NCBI GenBank assembly: GCA_025774545.1
Contig: JALGVU010000006.1
Location: 1-32,444 of the forward strand
Origin: a bacterium
Lineage (GTDB): Bacteria > Joyebacterota > Joyebacteria > Joyebacterales > Joyebacteraceae
Direction of reading: 5' to 3'
DNA: 32,444 bases
In this document: positions 11,011 to 19,544 of the stretch, one piece after another
Layout: every line of letters starts with the position of its first letter
Numbering within the stretch: position 1 is the first letter of the stretch
Program-made: the position numbers and the translations under genes
The notes under the pieces: model-generated
What the model was told of the DNA's origin: nothing
Databases searched by the model: none
Seen by the model: only the letters and a program-made list of their open reading frames with translations

Positions 11011-12503
11011 GCACGGCGACCACGAAGCTCGAGAGGCCGCACGAGCCCACGCTCTTCGAGCAGGGCTCACCGGGCCGCCGCGGGTTCCGGCTGCCGCCTC
11101 TCGACGTGCCGACGATCGACCTCGCCCGAGCGATCGGTCCCGAGCATCTGCGGAACGAGCCACCCGATCTCCCGGAGCTCGCCGAGTCCGAGGTCGTCCG
11201 ACACTTCAGCCGCCTGGCCGAGCTCAACCACCACGTCGACCGGGCCATCTACCCGCTCGGCTCGTGCACGATGAAGTACAACCCCGCCGTGAACGAGGAG
11301 GCGGCGTCGCTCCCGGGCTTCACCGATCTCCATCCGGAGGCCGACGCGCGCCACGCGCAGGGCTCGATCGCGCTCCTGTATCACCTCGGGCGCCACCTCG
11401 CCGAGATCTCCGGCATGGACGCCGTCAGCCTCCAGCCGCCGGCGGGCGCGTCCGGCGAACTCGCGGGCATGCTCGTCGTGCGCGCGTACCACGCCGACCG
11501 CGGCAGGCAGCGACGCAAGGTGATCGTGCCGGACTCCGCGCACGGGACCAACCCCGCGAGCGTTCGGCTCGCCGGGTACGAGGCCGTCGAGATCGTCTCG
11601 AACGCTCAAGGGAGGGTCGACGTCGACGAGCTTCGCCGCGTCGTCGACGGAGACACGGCTGCGATCATGATTACGAACCCGAACACGCTCGGCGTGTTCG
11701 AGACGAGGATCCGCGAGATCGTGGACATCGTTCACGAGGCGGGAGGCCTCGTCTACCTCGACGGGGCGAACCTGAATGCCTCGCTCGGGATCGTGCGCCC
11801 CGGCGACGCCGGCTGCGACCTCATGCACATGAATCTCCACAAGACGTTCTCGACGCCGCACGGCGGCGGCGGTCCCGGCTCGGGGCCGCTCGGCGTGAAG
11901 GAGCACCTCGCCGACTACCTGCCGTTCCCCGTCGCGGCGCGCGACGAATCGAAGGCCGTCGGCTTCGAGTACTACTTCGATTACGAGAGGCCGAGATCGA
12001 TCGGCAGGGTCCACACGGCCTACGGGAACTTCCTCGTCGCGGTGAAGGCCTACGCATACATCCTGACGCTCGGGCCCGAGGGACTCCGGAGGGTCGCGGA
12101 GAACGCGATCCTGAACGCGAACTACCTCCAGGCGCTCCTGGAGCCTTTCTACGATCTCCCGTACGCGGGGCGCTGCCAGCACGAGTTCGTGCTCGCAGCA
12201 ACGAGGCAGAAGGCAGGTACCGGGGTCCGCGCCCTCGACATTGCGAAGCGGCTCCTCGACCACGGGCTTCACGCTCCGACGATCTACTTCCCGCTCATCG
12301 TCAAGGAGGCTCTCATGATCGAGCCGACCGAGACGGAGAGCAGGGCGTCGCTCGATCGGTTCGCCGCGGTCATGAAGGAGATCGCCAGGGAGGCGATCGA
12401 GGAACCCGCGGTCGTGACGGGCGCGCCGACGGCGACTCCCGTAGGTAGACTCGACGAGTCCCGGGCGGCGAAGGAACTCGACGTTGTGTGGGAGAACGGC
12501 TAA
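11007..12503 (+). CDS. gcvPB: Glycine dehydrogenase (decarboxylating) subunit 2
   Basis: 498 aa from ATG 11007, which overlaps the gcvPA stop (ATGA). It is the PLP-binding half of the split P protein. 'LGSCTMKYNPAVNEE' and 'SLQPPAGASGELAGML' are typical, and 'DSAHGTNPAS' lies near the cofactor. The PLP Schiff-base lysine is Lys279 in 'NLHKTFSTPHGGGGPG'. The C-terminal 'APTIYFPLIVKEALMIEPTE' and 'TPVGRLDESRAAKELDV' match the family end. GcvL (dihydrolipoyl dehydrogenase) is not adjacent and must come from elsewhere. The following gene begins 3 nt after this stop, so the operon seems to continue into genes unrelated to glycine metabolism. Confidence 0.96.
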   Translation: MSTATTKLERPHEPTLFEQGSPGRRGFRLPPLDVPTIDLARAIGPEHLRNEPPDLPELAESEVVRHFSRLAELNHHVDRAIYPLGSCTMKYNPAVNEEAASLPGFTDLHPEADARHAQGSIALLYHLGRHLAEISGMDAVSLQPPAGASGELAGMLVVRAYHADRGRQRRKVIVPDSAHGTNPASVRLAGYEAVEIVSNAQGRVDVDELRRVVDGDTAAIMITNPNTLGVFETRIREIVDIVHEAGGLVYLDGANLNASLGIVRPGDAGCDLMHMNLHKTFSTPHGGGGPGSGPLGVKEHLADYLPFPVAARDESKAVGFEYYFDYERPRSIGRVHTAYGNFLVAVKAYAYILTLGPEGLRRVAENAILNANYLQALLEPFYDLPYAGRCQHEFVLAATRQKAGTGVRALDIAKRLLDHGLHAPTIYFPLIVKEALMIEPTETESRASLDRFAAVMKEIAREAIEEPAVVTGAPTATPVGRLDESRAAKELDVVWENG

Positions 12504-12506
12504 CGC

Positions 12507-12977
12507 GTGACGAGCCTGACGTGGACGGCATGGCCGATGCTCCGGAGCCCGGCGAGGGCCGCCCTCGCGATCGTGTTCATGCTGTTGGTCGGCTGGACCC
12601 TCCAGAGCCTCTTCCACACCGGCCTCTTCACGATCGCCGCCGTCCTCCTCGTCTGGGGCCAGGTCGCGAGCTTCTTCATCCCGACGACCTACACCCTGAC
12701 CGAGAACGGCGTCAAGGTTAAGGGGCTCGTGAACAGGAGGGAGAAGGACTGGAGCGACTTCAGAACCTACCTCGTCGATCGGAACGGCGTCCTCCTGTCG
12801 CCGTTCGTCGAGCGCACGCGGCTCGAGCGGTTTCGAGGGCTGTCGCTTCAGTTTCACGGGAATCGCGACGAGGTGGTCGCGTACGTCGAGAGGATTCTGG
12901 GAGGGCGCGAGGGTGACGAGCTCGATGTGGGCGATGAGGGACAAGAAGAAGGCGGAGGAGCGCCGGGAGGACCATGA
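12507..12977 (+). CDS. Small membrane protein with PH-like domain
   Basis: 156 aa, GTG start 3 nt after the gcvPB stop. Two hydrophobic segments (about 17-32 and 38-57) form a hairpin, followed by a beta-rich soluble part 'TYTLTENGVKVKGLVNRR' then 'KDWSDFRTYLVDRNGVLL'. This order resembles bacterial PH-like (bPH/YcxB-type) membrane proteins, in which the domain faces the cytoplasm. The last 25 residues are Gly/Glu-rich and low in complexity, lying where the next gene overlaps by 65 nt. Function unknown. Tight packing suggests co-expression with gcvPB and the ATPase genes downstream. Confidence 0.7.
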   Translation: MTSLTWTAWPMLRSPARAALAIVFMLLVGWTLQSLFHTGLFTIAAVLLVWGQVASFFIPTTYTLTENGVKVKGLVNRREKDWSDFRTYLVDRNGVLLSPFVERTRLERFRGLSLQFHGNRDEVVAYVERILGGREGDELDVGDEGQEEGGGAPGGP

Positions 12978-13395
12978 GAAGCTCATGGACGAGTTTGCGC
13001 GGAAGGTCGTCGAGCGGAGGATGACGGCGCCCGCGCTCCTCTTCCTCGAGTCGGTCAAGCCGCTCTCGTTCCTGGGGAACCAGGCCCTGGTCTTCTTCCA
13101 GCCGATCGTGCAGTCGATCTACACCTTCAAGAGCTACGACGAGATCACCGAGATCCTGGAGGACCGCGAGAACCTCGAGTACCTGCTTCGCAAGATCGAG
13201 GCTCTCGAGGCGGAGCGCCAGAAGGAAGAGAGAGAAGAGAAGATGCGGCGACGCGAAGCCAAGCGCGCCGCGAAGGCACGGAAGGCGAGTTCGGCCGAGG
13301 AAGGCGGGGAGACCGCCGCCGACGAGCCCGCCGAGGGCGCAGGGGGGGAGTCCGGTGAAGGCGCCCGGAGCGATCCCAAGGAAGGTACCGAATGA
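12913..13395 (+). CDS. Small charged protein of unknown function, upstream of GlmL-type ATPase
   Basis: 160 aa if GTG 12913 is used (GGGAGG about 8 nt upstream); an in-frame ATG at 12985 would remove the 65-nt overlap with the previous gene and leave 136 aa. The middle (about 37-75) is hydrophobic and amphipathic: 'TAPALLFLESVKPLSFLGNQ' then 'ALVFFQPIVQSIYTF', which may lie on or in the membrane. It is followed by a Glu/Lys/Arg-rich coiled-coil stretch (about 78-125) and an acidic low-complexity tail. The stop overlaps the next start (ATGA). I do not recognise a named family. Its position between a membrane protein and an ASKHA ATPase suggests an adaptor role. Confidence 0.7.
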   Translation: MTSSMWAMRDKKKAEERREDHEKLMDEFARKVVERRMTAPALLFLESVKPLSFLGNQALVFFQPIVQSIYTFKSYDEITEILEDRENLEYLLRKIEALEAERQKEEREEKMRRREAKRAAKARKASSAEEGGETAADEPAEGAGGESGEGARSDPKEGTE

Positions 13396-15194
13396 GCGAG
13401 AATGGGAAGATCAGGGCCATCGTGGCGACCGACTGCGGGAGCACGACGACGAAGGCGATCCTGATCAAGCTTGTCGATGGAGAGTACCGACTGATCGTGC
13501 GCGGCGAGGCCCCCACGACCGTCGAGGCTCCGTTCGAGGACGTGACGAGGGGCGTGCTGAACGCCATCAGGGAGGTGGAGGAGCTTTCGGGGCACGAGGT
13601 TCTCGACGGGGAGAAGATCATCCATCCGAACGACGGCGATCGAGGTGTCGATCTCTACCTCTCGACGTCGAGCGCGGGCGGCGGCCTTCAGATGATGGTC
13701 GCCGGGGTCGTGCAGAGCATGACCGCGGAGAGCGCGCAGCGCGCGGCCTTGGGCGCCGGGTCGATCGTGATGGACGTCCTGGCCTCGAACGACGGGAGGC
13801 TCCCGCATCAGAAGATCGAGCGGATCCGCCACCTCCGGCCCGACATGATCCTCCTGTCGGGCGGCATCGACGGCGGGACGATCACGCACGTCGTCGAGCT
13901 CGGGCAGATCATTGCGGCCGCCGATCCGAAGCCGCGTCTGGGGACAGGGTACCGGCTGCCCGTGATCTACGCGGGGAACGTCGACGCGCGCGGCGAGGTC
14001 GAGAACATGCTCGGCGACAAGACGGCGCTCTCTCTGGTCGACAACCTGCGACCGATCCTCGAGCGCGAGAACTTGGGTCCCGCCAGGGACAAGATCCACG
14101 ACCTCTTCATGGAACACGTGATGGCGCAGGCGCCCGGGTACAACAAGCTCATGGGCTGGACCGACGCGCCGATCATGCCGACGCCCGGAGCGGTCGGGTC
14201 GATCATCGAGACGATCGCGAACCGCCAGGGAATCGAGGTCGTGGGCGTCGACATCGGCGGCGCCACGACCGACGTCTTCTCGGTCTTCCGGAAGACCTTC
14301 AACCGGACCGTCTCGGCGAACCTCGGCATGAGCTACTCGGTCTCGAACGTTCTGGCCGAGGCCGGGATCGAGAACGTCATGCGCTGGGTCCCGTTCGATC
14401 TTCCGGAGCTGGGGGTGAGGAACCGCATCAAGAACAAGATGATCCGCCCGACTACGGTGCCGCAATCGCTGAGCGATCTGAAGCTCGAGCAGGCGATCGC
14501 GCGCGAGGCGTTGAGGCTCGCTTTCGAGCAGCACAAGTCGTTCGCCGTCGGCCTCAAGGGGGTGCAGCAGGAGCGCACGATCTCGGACGCCTTCAGCCAG
14601 TCGGCGTCGGGGGAGACGCTCGTCAACATGATGGACCTGAACCTGCTCGTCGGGTCGGGCGGCGCGCTCTCGCACGCTCCGCGCCGTCAGCAGGCGGCCA
14701 TGATGCTCATCGACGGCTTCCTCCCCGAGGGCGTCACGAGGCTCGCCGTCGATTCCATCTTCATGATGCCGCAGCTCGGCGTCCTCGCCGAGGTCCACGA
14801 GAAGGCGGCGACCGAGGTCTTCGAGAAGGACTGCCTGATCCACCTGGGCACGCTCGTCGCGCCCGTCGGCACGGGGCCCGAGGGGAAGCCGTGCGTCAGG
14901 ATCGAGGTGAGGCTCCCCGACGGCACGGCCGTCGACGAGGAGATCCCCTTCGGCAACATGCGGGTCTACCCGCTCGGGGTCGGCGAGACCGCGGAGCTCA
15001 AGGCGACGCCCGCGAGGGGCTTCGACGTCGGGGCCGGCCCGGGCAAGGTGGTCGAGCGGAAGGTCGCGGGCGGCGTGGTCGGCCTCATGATCGACGCCCG
15101 CGGGCGGCCCTTCACCCTTCCGACCGACGAGAAGGCGCGGGTCGCGAAGCTCGAGAAGTGGGCGGCGGCGTTCGACGCCTACCCCGCGGGGTGA
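13392..15194 (+). CDS. GlmL/MutL-type ASKHA ATPase
   Basis: 600 aa. The N-terminus 'TDCGSTTTKAILI' (phosphate-1 loop, 13-25) and 'VGVDIGGATTDVFSVF' (phosphate-2 loop, about 284-299) show an ASKHA (actin/Hsp70/hexokinase) ATPase. 'YLSTSSAGGGLQMMVAG', 'LLSGGIDGGTITHVVELGQI' and 'VIYAGNVDARGEV' match proteins annotated as glutamate mutase accessory protein GlmL/MutL, a family thought to reactivate B12 mutases. No glutamate or methylmalonyl-CoA mutase subunit is nearby; instead the gene lies between small membrane-associated proteins and a duplicated membrane-protein cassette. It may therefore serve those, not a mutase. ATG overlaps the previous stop by 4 nt. Family assignment is strong; the role is open. 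Confidence 0.85.
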   Translation: MSENGKIRAIVATDCGSTTTKAILIKLVDGEYRLIVRGEAPTTVEAPFEDVTRGVLNAIREVEELSGHEVLDGEKIIHPNDGDRGVDLYLSTSSAGGGLQMMVAGVVQSMTAESAQRAALGAGSIVMDVLASNDGRLPHQKIERIRHLRPDMILLSGGIDGGTITHVVELGQIIAAADPKPRLGTGYRLPVIYAGNVDARGEVENMLGDKTALSLVDNLRPILERENLGPARDKIHDLFMEHVMAQAPGYNKLMGWTDAPIMPTPGAVGSIIETIANRQGIEVVGVDIGGATTDVFSVFRKTFNRTVSANLGMSYSVSNVLAEAGIENVMRWVPFDLPELGVRNRIKNKMIRPTTVPQSLSDLKLEQAIAREALRLAFEQHKSFAVGLKGVQQERTISDAFSQSASGETLVNMMDLNLLVGSGGALSHAPRRQQAAMMLIDGFLPEGVTRLAVDSIFMMPQLGVLAEVHEKAATEVFEKDCLIHLGTLVAPVGTGPEGKPCVRIEVRLPDGTAVDEEIPFGNMRVYPLGVGETAELKATPARGFDVGAGPGKVVERKVAGGVVGLMIDARGRPFTLPTDEKARVAKLEKWAAAFDAYPAG

Positions 15195-15218
15195 GGGACC
15201 TCAGGCGTCGCGCCCGTC

Positions 15219-15241
15219 CCGCGCGCGAGCGCTGCGCGCGG
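15219..15241 (+). other. GC-rich hairpin between the ATPase and barrel-sandwich genes
   Basis: CCGCGCGC / GCGCGCGG form a perfect 8-bp stem with a 7-nt loop (15227-15233). No T-run follows, so it is more likely an RNA-stability or pausing element than a full terminator. It is the only notable structure in the 85-nt gap. Confidence 0.35.
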
Positions 15242-15279
15242 CCGGGGATTTCGAGAACACGAATCCGAGGAGACGAGAA

Positions 15280-16407
15280 ATGGCACACGCATACACACCG
15301 GGGCTCAGGGTCGCCGAGCTGACCGTCCTCCGAAAGGAGCGACGGCTGCCGATCAAGGGCGAGGTCCTCGTTCAGAAGGGCGACCACGTGAGCTCCGACA
15401 CGATCGTCGCCAGGACGCACCTTCCGGGGAACGTCCGGCTCGAGAACGTGGCGAGCAGGCTTGGCATTCCGCCCGAGGACCTGCCGTCCGTCATGGTCAA
15501 GAAGGAGGGCGATCCGATCGCGAAGGGCGAGGCGATCGCTCAGACCAAGGGTTTCTTCGGCCTCTTCAAGTCGTCCGTCCCGTCGCCCTGCGAGGGCACG
15601 GTCGAGAGCATCTCGACGGTGACCGGACAGGTCATTCTGCGGGAGCCCCCGACACCGATCCAGATCGACGCGTATGTCGACGGCGTGGTGGTGGAGGTCC
15701 TCGAGGGCGAGGGGGTCGCGGTCGAGATGGTCGGGACGTTCATCCAGGGCATCTTCGGCGTCGGGGGCGAGAGGACCGGTGACATCGTCGTGGCCGTCGC
15801 CTCGCCCGACGAGCCGCTCGTCGCCGAGCGGATCGACGCGTCGATGAAGGGGAAGATCGTCGTCGGCGGATCCCACGTGACGTGGGACGGGCTCCAGAAG
15901 GCCATGGAGGTGGAGGCGGCCGGCGTGGTCGTCGGCGGGTTCGACGATCCCGATCTCAGGAGGCTCCTTGGGAAGGACCTCGGTGTTGCGATCACCGGCC
16001 ACGAGGATCTCAAGACGACGCTCGTGCTCACCGAGGGCTTCGGAGAGATCGCGATGGCGGGAGGCACGTTCGACCTCCTGAAGAAGCGCGAGGGCAGGAA
16101 GGCGTCGATCAACGGCGCGACGCAGATCAGGGCGGGCGTCATCCGTCCGGAGATCGTGGTCCCGATTCCCGAGGAGCGCGACAGCGTCCGCGAGGAGGGC
16201 TCCGGGCACGTCATGGGCCTCGAGAGCGGGAGCCTCATCCGCGTCATCCGCGAGCCGCACTTCGGCCACCTGGGCACGGTGACCGATCTTCCGAACGAGC
16301 TCCAGATGATGGAGTCGGAATCGATGGTGCGGGTCCTGAAGGTCCGCTTCGAGGACGGCAGCGAGTCGCTGCTCCCGCGGGCGAACGTGGAGATGATAGA
16401 GAAGTAG
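15280..16407 (+). CDS. Barrel-sandwich hybrid / KOW-like protein of unknown function
   Basis: 375 aa, ATG with GAGGAGA about 7 nt upstream. Residues about 20-60 and 75-125 look like two halves of a biotinyl/lipoyl-like barrel-sandwich fold, as in RnfC and NqrA: 'PIKGEVLVQKGDHVSSDTIV', then 'VKKEGDPIAKGEAIAQ', then 'SPCEGTVESISTVTGQVIL'. There is no lipoyl- or biotinyl-lysine motif. The centre (about 180-290) looks alpha/beta with Gly-rich turns: 'GVVVGGFDDPDLRRLLGKD', 'GVAITGHEDLKTTLVLTEG', 'EIAMAGGTFDLLKKREG'. The end, 'FGHLGTVTDLP' followed by 'VRFEDGSESLLPRANVEMI', resembles a KOW/SH3-like small barrel. No signal peptide or TM segment is seen, so it is probably cytoplasmic. It lies between the ATPase and the membrane cassettes, which suggests a partner of one or both. 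No named family recognised with certainty. Confidence 0.75.
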   Translation: MAHAYTPGLRVAELTVLRKERRLPIKGEVLVQKGDHVSSDTIVARTHLPGNVRLENVASRLGIPPEDLPSVMVKKEGDPIAKGEAIAQTKGFFGLFKSSVPSPCEGTVESISTVTGQVILREPPTPIQIDAYVDGVVVEVLEGEGVAVEMVGTFIQGIFGVGGERTGDIVVAVASPDEPLVAERIDASMKGKIVVGGSHVTWDGLQKAMEVEAAGVVVGGFDDPDLRRLLGKDLGVAITGHEDLKTTLVLTEGFGEIAMAGGTFDLLKKREGRKASINGATQIRAGVIRPEIVVPIPEERDSVREEGSGHVMGLESGSLIRVIREPHFGHLGTVTDLPNELQMMESESMVRVLKVRFEDGSESLLPRANVEMIEK

Positions 16408-16576
16408 GCGGTGCGAGTTCGGGGCGACGGTCGTTCCGCGCCCCGGTCGGCGGGACGGACGCCGTGGGGCGATCGGCGCGCCCCGACCGTCGGGACGGAG
16501 GTTCACGCCGGCTCAGGCTGCGCTGGTGCAGCTCCGGGGGGCTCCGGTTGCGGCCGACGCCCTCTGGACATTTGGC

Positions 16577-16605
16577 TTGACAGCCTCAGTACGGTCTGGT
16601 AGCGT
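16577..16605 (+). promoter_or_regulatory. Promoter of the duplicated membrane-cassette operon
   Basis: Perfect -35 TTGACA (16577-16582), 17-nt spacer, -10 TAGCGT (16600-16605). It lies in the 270-bp gap before A1, the longest gap in the central region. Upstream of it (16408-16570) I see only GC-rich sequence with no convincing gene. Confidence 0.6.
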
Positions 16606-16630
16606 TCCTTCAACTACGGAACACGCGGCC

Positions 16631-16648
16631 CGGGGGCCTTGGCCCCCG
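16631..16648 (+). terminator. Attenuator-like hairpin in the leader of the cassette operon
   Basis: CGGGGGCC-TT-GGCCCCCG, a perfect 8-bp GC stem (16631-16648) followed by TCCGTTTCT. It lies after the predicted transcription start and 29 nt before the A1 start codon. The T tract is short, so termination efficiency is doubtful; it could act as an attenuator or a translation-control hairpin. Confidence 0.4.
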
Positions 16649-16677
16649 TCCGTTTCTGGTGTCAAAGGGAGAGCTGG

Positions 16678-17928
16678 ATGGGGCACGACAGAGGGCGCTT
16701 GCGCGGGGCGCGCTTTGTGACGGGGTTCGTTGCCGGTACGCTTGCGGCGGCGGCCCTCGTTGTTTGTGCCGCCACGCTCTCGGCGCAGGAACCCATCGAG
16801 CCCGCGGTTCCGGAGTCGCTCGCGGCGCCTGAGCTCCTCGCGGTCCCCACGGGCGTTCAGGTTGAGGACACCCCCAACGACCGCGGCGCCTCCGTCAACG
16901 TCACGTGGGAGCTCTCCGCGGACGACGAGAGCCTGCGGTTCGAGGGCTACCGCGTCTACCGGTCGGCGCACCCCGAGACGGGATTCGTTTTCGCCGGACG
17001 GGCCGGGAGGGGAGCGACCACATACCGCGACAGCGAGGCGCCGAACAACGAGCCCGTCTACTACCGTGTGGCCGTCGGCGACGCCGAGGGCGGAGAGGCC
17101 TTCTCCGCCACGTCTGACGCCGTGACGGCTTCCCCTCAGTGGTTCAACGACGACCGCGTCAACGTCCTGATCGCCGTCTTCATCTTCGTCGTGGCGATCG
17201 TCTACTTCGTCAACGCCGCGCGCGGCGGCAAGGAGCTCTTCATCCGGCGTCTGGCCGGGCTCGACGAGGTCGACAACGCGGTCGGGCGCGCCACCGAGAT
17301 GGGGAAACCGATCCTCTACATCTCGGGGCTCTCGACGATCTCGGACGTCGCGACGATCGCGGCCATCAACATCCTGGGCGAGGTCGCGAAGAGAACCGCC
17401 GAGTACAACACACGCCTCATCGTCCCGTGCGCCGACCCGATCGTCATGGCCGTCGAGCAGGAGGTCGTGAAGGAGGCGTACGCGAAGGTCGGCCGGCCCG
17501 ATTCCTACAACGAGGACGACGTCTTCTACCTCACGAGAAGCCAGTTCGCCTACGTGGCCGGCGTCAACGGCATCATGGTCCGCCAGCGCCCGGCGACGAT
17601 TCTCTACATGGGCATGTTCTTCGCGGAGTCGCTCGTGCTCGCAGAGACCGGCGCTTCGGTCGGGGCGATTCAGATCGCCGGGACCGACGCCGTGACGCAG
17701 CTACCGTTCTTCATCACGTCCTGCGACTACACGCTGATCGGCGAAGAGCTCTACGCCGCGAGCGCGTATCTCTCGAGGGAGCCGGTGCTCCTGGGTGGGC
17801 TCAAGGGGCAGGACACGCTCAAGTTCATCATTGGGGTCCTGATTGTCATCACCGTCATCGTCGCGACGCTCGCGGCGACGGGCGCGATCTCGAACGACTT
17901 CATGACGCCGCTCTTCATCACGCACTAG
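16678..17928 (+). CDS. A1: FN3 + DUF6754-like membrane protein
   Basis: 416 aa from ATG 16678, with GGGAGAG about 5 nt upstream. Signal-like segment (about 12-37, ending near SAQ), an FN3 module (about 52-150: 'VPTGVQVEDTP', 'FEGYRVYRSAHPE', 'PVYYRVAVGD'), a TM helix (about 161-180), a soluble domain (about 181-380) and a second TM helix (about 383-405). The soluble domain, with 'AVGRATEMGKPILYISGL', 'VVKEAYAKVGRPDSYN', 'SCDYTLIGEELYAASAYLS' and 'LLGGLKG', recalls the uncharacterised family I know as DUF6754. By topology FN3 faces outward and the conserved domain faces the cytoplasm. About 60% identical to A2 over this domain by eye. First gene of an eight-gene run. Function unknown. Confidence 0.85.
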   Translation: MGHDRGRLRGARFVTGFVAGTLAAAALVVCAATLSAQEPIEPAVPESLAAPELLAVPTGVQVEDTPNDRGASVNVTWELSADDESLRFEGYRVYRSAHPETGFVFAGRAGRGATTYRDSEAPNNEPVYYRVAVGDAEGGEAFSATSDAVTASPQWFNDDRVNVLIAVFIFVVAIVYFVNAARGGKELFIRRLAGLDEVDNAVGRATEMGKPILYISGLSTISDVATIAAINILGEVAKRTAEYNTRLIVPCADPIVMAVEQEVVKEAYAKVGRPDSYNEDDVFYLTRSQFAYVAGVNGIMVRQRPATILYMGMFFAESLVLAETGASVGAIQIAGTDAVTQLPFFITSCDYTLIGEELYAASAYLSREPVLLGGLKGQDTLKFIIGVLIVITVIVATLAATGAISNDFMTPLFITH

Positions 17929-17958
17929 CGGCCGCGGGGTTCGGAGGGTTTCAACAGG

Positions 17959-18588
17959 ATGCGTCGTCAATTACCGTTGGCACTCTGTTTCATCTTCGGC
18001 GTCTTCACTGCGATCCAGTACTACGTCCCTCACTTCCGCGTGCAGTGGTTCCAGGAGCGCCTCCTCCAGTGGCTCATGACGCTCCTCGCGTTCGCGTTCC
18101 TCCTCGGGACCGTCAGCCTCATCAAGGTCCACTATCACAAGCTCAGAGACAGGGCGCCCGACCGCGGCTTCAGCCTCGTCGTGTTCGCCGGGCTCTTCAC
18201 GATGATAGGGCTCGGGTTCATCCACCCGGATCACCACGCTCCGGGTTCGCCCTTCAACCAGATGTTCCTGAACGTCCAGGTGCCGATCGAGGCGACGATG
18301 TTCTCGCTCCTGGCGTTCTACGTCGCCTCGGCGGCCTTCAGGGCGTTCCGCGCCCGGACGCTCGAGGCGACCCTGCTCCTGATCGCCGCGGCGATCGTGA
18401 TGCTCGGCAGGGTTCCGATCGGCGATCTCATCAGTCCGAAGATTCCCGAGGCGACGCGCTGGATCCTCGAGGTGCCCAATCTCACGGCGAAGCGGGGTGT
18501 CATGATCGGCGTCGGTCTCGGCATGATGGCGACGGCGCTCAAGATCATGCTCGGGATCGAGCGGGCGTGGATGGGCGGCAGCGACTAG
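17959..18588 (+). CDS. B1: polytopic membrane protein of unknown function
   Basis: 209 aa with about six hydrophobic segments (near 5-22, 35-55, 70-88, 105-125, 132-150, 175-197). Conserved with B2: 'YYVPH' after the first helix, 'FNQMFLNVQVPIEATMFSLL' (B2: FNWMFHYMQVPLQSTMFSLL), 'SAAFRAFR', 'LLLIAAAIVMLGRVPIG' and the C-terminal 'GIERAWMGG'. The loop containing 'HPDHHAPGS' holds several His and could bind metal, but B2 lacks it, so this is weak. No recognised family. Thirty nt separate it from A1, and it is followed by C1 after 46 nt. Probably an integral subunit of a complex with A, C and D. Confidence 0.85.
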   Translation: MRRQLPLALCFIFGVFTAIQYYVPHFRVQWFQERLLQWLMTLLAFAFLLGTVSLIKVHYHKLRDRAPDRGFSLVVFAGLFTMIGLGFIHPDHHAPGSPFNQMFLNVQVPIEATMFSLLAFYVASAAFRAFRARTLEATLLLIAAAIVMLGRVPIGDLISPKIPEATRWILEVPNLTAKRGVMIGVGLGMMATALKIMLGIERAWMGGSD

Positions 18589-18634
18589 CGGCGATTGCAT
18601 CGATGAGCGCGGGCGTCCGCGCTCGGAGGCGGAG

Positions 18635-19483
18635 ATGAGCTGGTACGACTGGCTTCTTGGGATCGACAGGCGGTGGATCTTCCTGACCATCGCTATTGCC
18701 GTCGTGATTCCCTTCTTCGCTCCGCTGGGCCTGCCGGTCGTCGTGACGCCGCCGGTCCAGAACCTCTACGACGCCGTCGAGGCGCTCGAACCCGATGGAA
18801 AACCGCTCCTCCTCTCGATCGATTACACGCCGGCGACGTCGCCGGAGCTCGAGCCGATGTCGTCGGGGGTCCTTCGGCACGCCTTCAGGAAGGACATCCC
18901 CGTCATCGTCATGACGCTCCATCCGGCCGGCTACGGCATGGCCGAGAGCGCGATCCTCGCGGCCGCCGAGGAGTTCGGCAAGGAGTACGGCGAGGACTAC
19001 GTGTTCCTTGGTTTCCAGCCGGGCACGTCGGCCGTGATCCTCGGGCTCGGCGTGAACATCAGGACCGTCTTTCCGGAGGACGCCTACGGCACGCCGCTCT
19101 CGGAGCTGCCGGTGATGGAGGGGATCCGGAACTACGACGACGTCTCTCTTCTCATAACGTTCGCGGGGTGGTCCGCCGCCGAGGCGTGGATCTACTACGC
19201 GCACCAGCCGTCCGGGCAGATCGTCGGGGCAGGCGTGACCGCCGTCATGGCGACCGACTACTACCCGTACCTCGACGCGGGCCAGCTCGTGGGGCTCCTG
19301 GGCGGGATGCGCGGCGCGGCCGAATACGAACGACTGATCGACCGGCCCGACGCGGGAGCGCGCGGCATGGACTCCCAGTCGGTCATTCATCTGATCATCA
19401 TTCTTCTCATCGTGCTCGGGAACGCGGCCTACTTCGCGTCGAGGCGCGCGAGGCGGCTGGCCCAGGCTCGAGGGGAGATCTAG
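18635..19483 (+). CDS. C1: membrane-anchored protein with extracytoplasmic alpha/beta domain
   Basis: 282 aa, ATG with GGAGGCGGAG just upstream. An N-terminal TM (about 14-34) follows 'IDRRW' and a C-terminal TM (about 252-270) precedes 'SRRARRLAQARG', so by the positive-inside rule both ends are cytoplasmic and the 210-residue domain is outside. The domain alternates strands and helices: 'PPVQNLYDAVEAL', 'LLLSIDYTP', 'LRHAFRKDIPVIVMTLHP', 'EEFGKEYGEDYVFLGF'. It ends with the strongest motif 'YPYLDAGQLVGLLGGMRG' then AAEYE, shared with C2. No catalytic residues are assigned. The 'LLGG(L/M)(K/R)G' motif also occurs in A1 and A2. No named family recognised. Confidence 0.85.
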   Translation: MSWYDWLLGIDRRWIFLTIAIAVVIPFFAPLGLPVVVTPPVQNLYDAVEALEPDGKPLLLSIDYTPATSPELEPMSSGVLRHAFRKDIPVIVMTLHPAGYGMAESAILAAAEEFGKEYGEDYVFLGFQPGTSAVILGLGVNIRTVFPEDAYGTPLSELPVMEGIRNYDDVSLLITFAGWSAAEAWIYYAHQPSGQIVGAGVTAVMATDYYPYLDAGQLVGLLGGMRGAAEYERLIDRPDAGARGMDSQSVIHLIIILLIVLGNAAYFASRRARRLAQARGEI

Positions 19484-19544
19484 GCATCGGGGGGCCCCGC
19501 GGAGGCGGGCGGTCCCCGCGAGAGTCTGACTCGGAGGACGAGGT

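Noticed and set aside
16408-16677. Small gene in the gap before A1
   Set aside because: Short frames here (for example 16411-16602) have no ribosome site and Arg/Gly-rich composition, and would run across the promoter.
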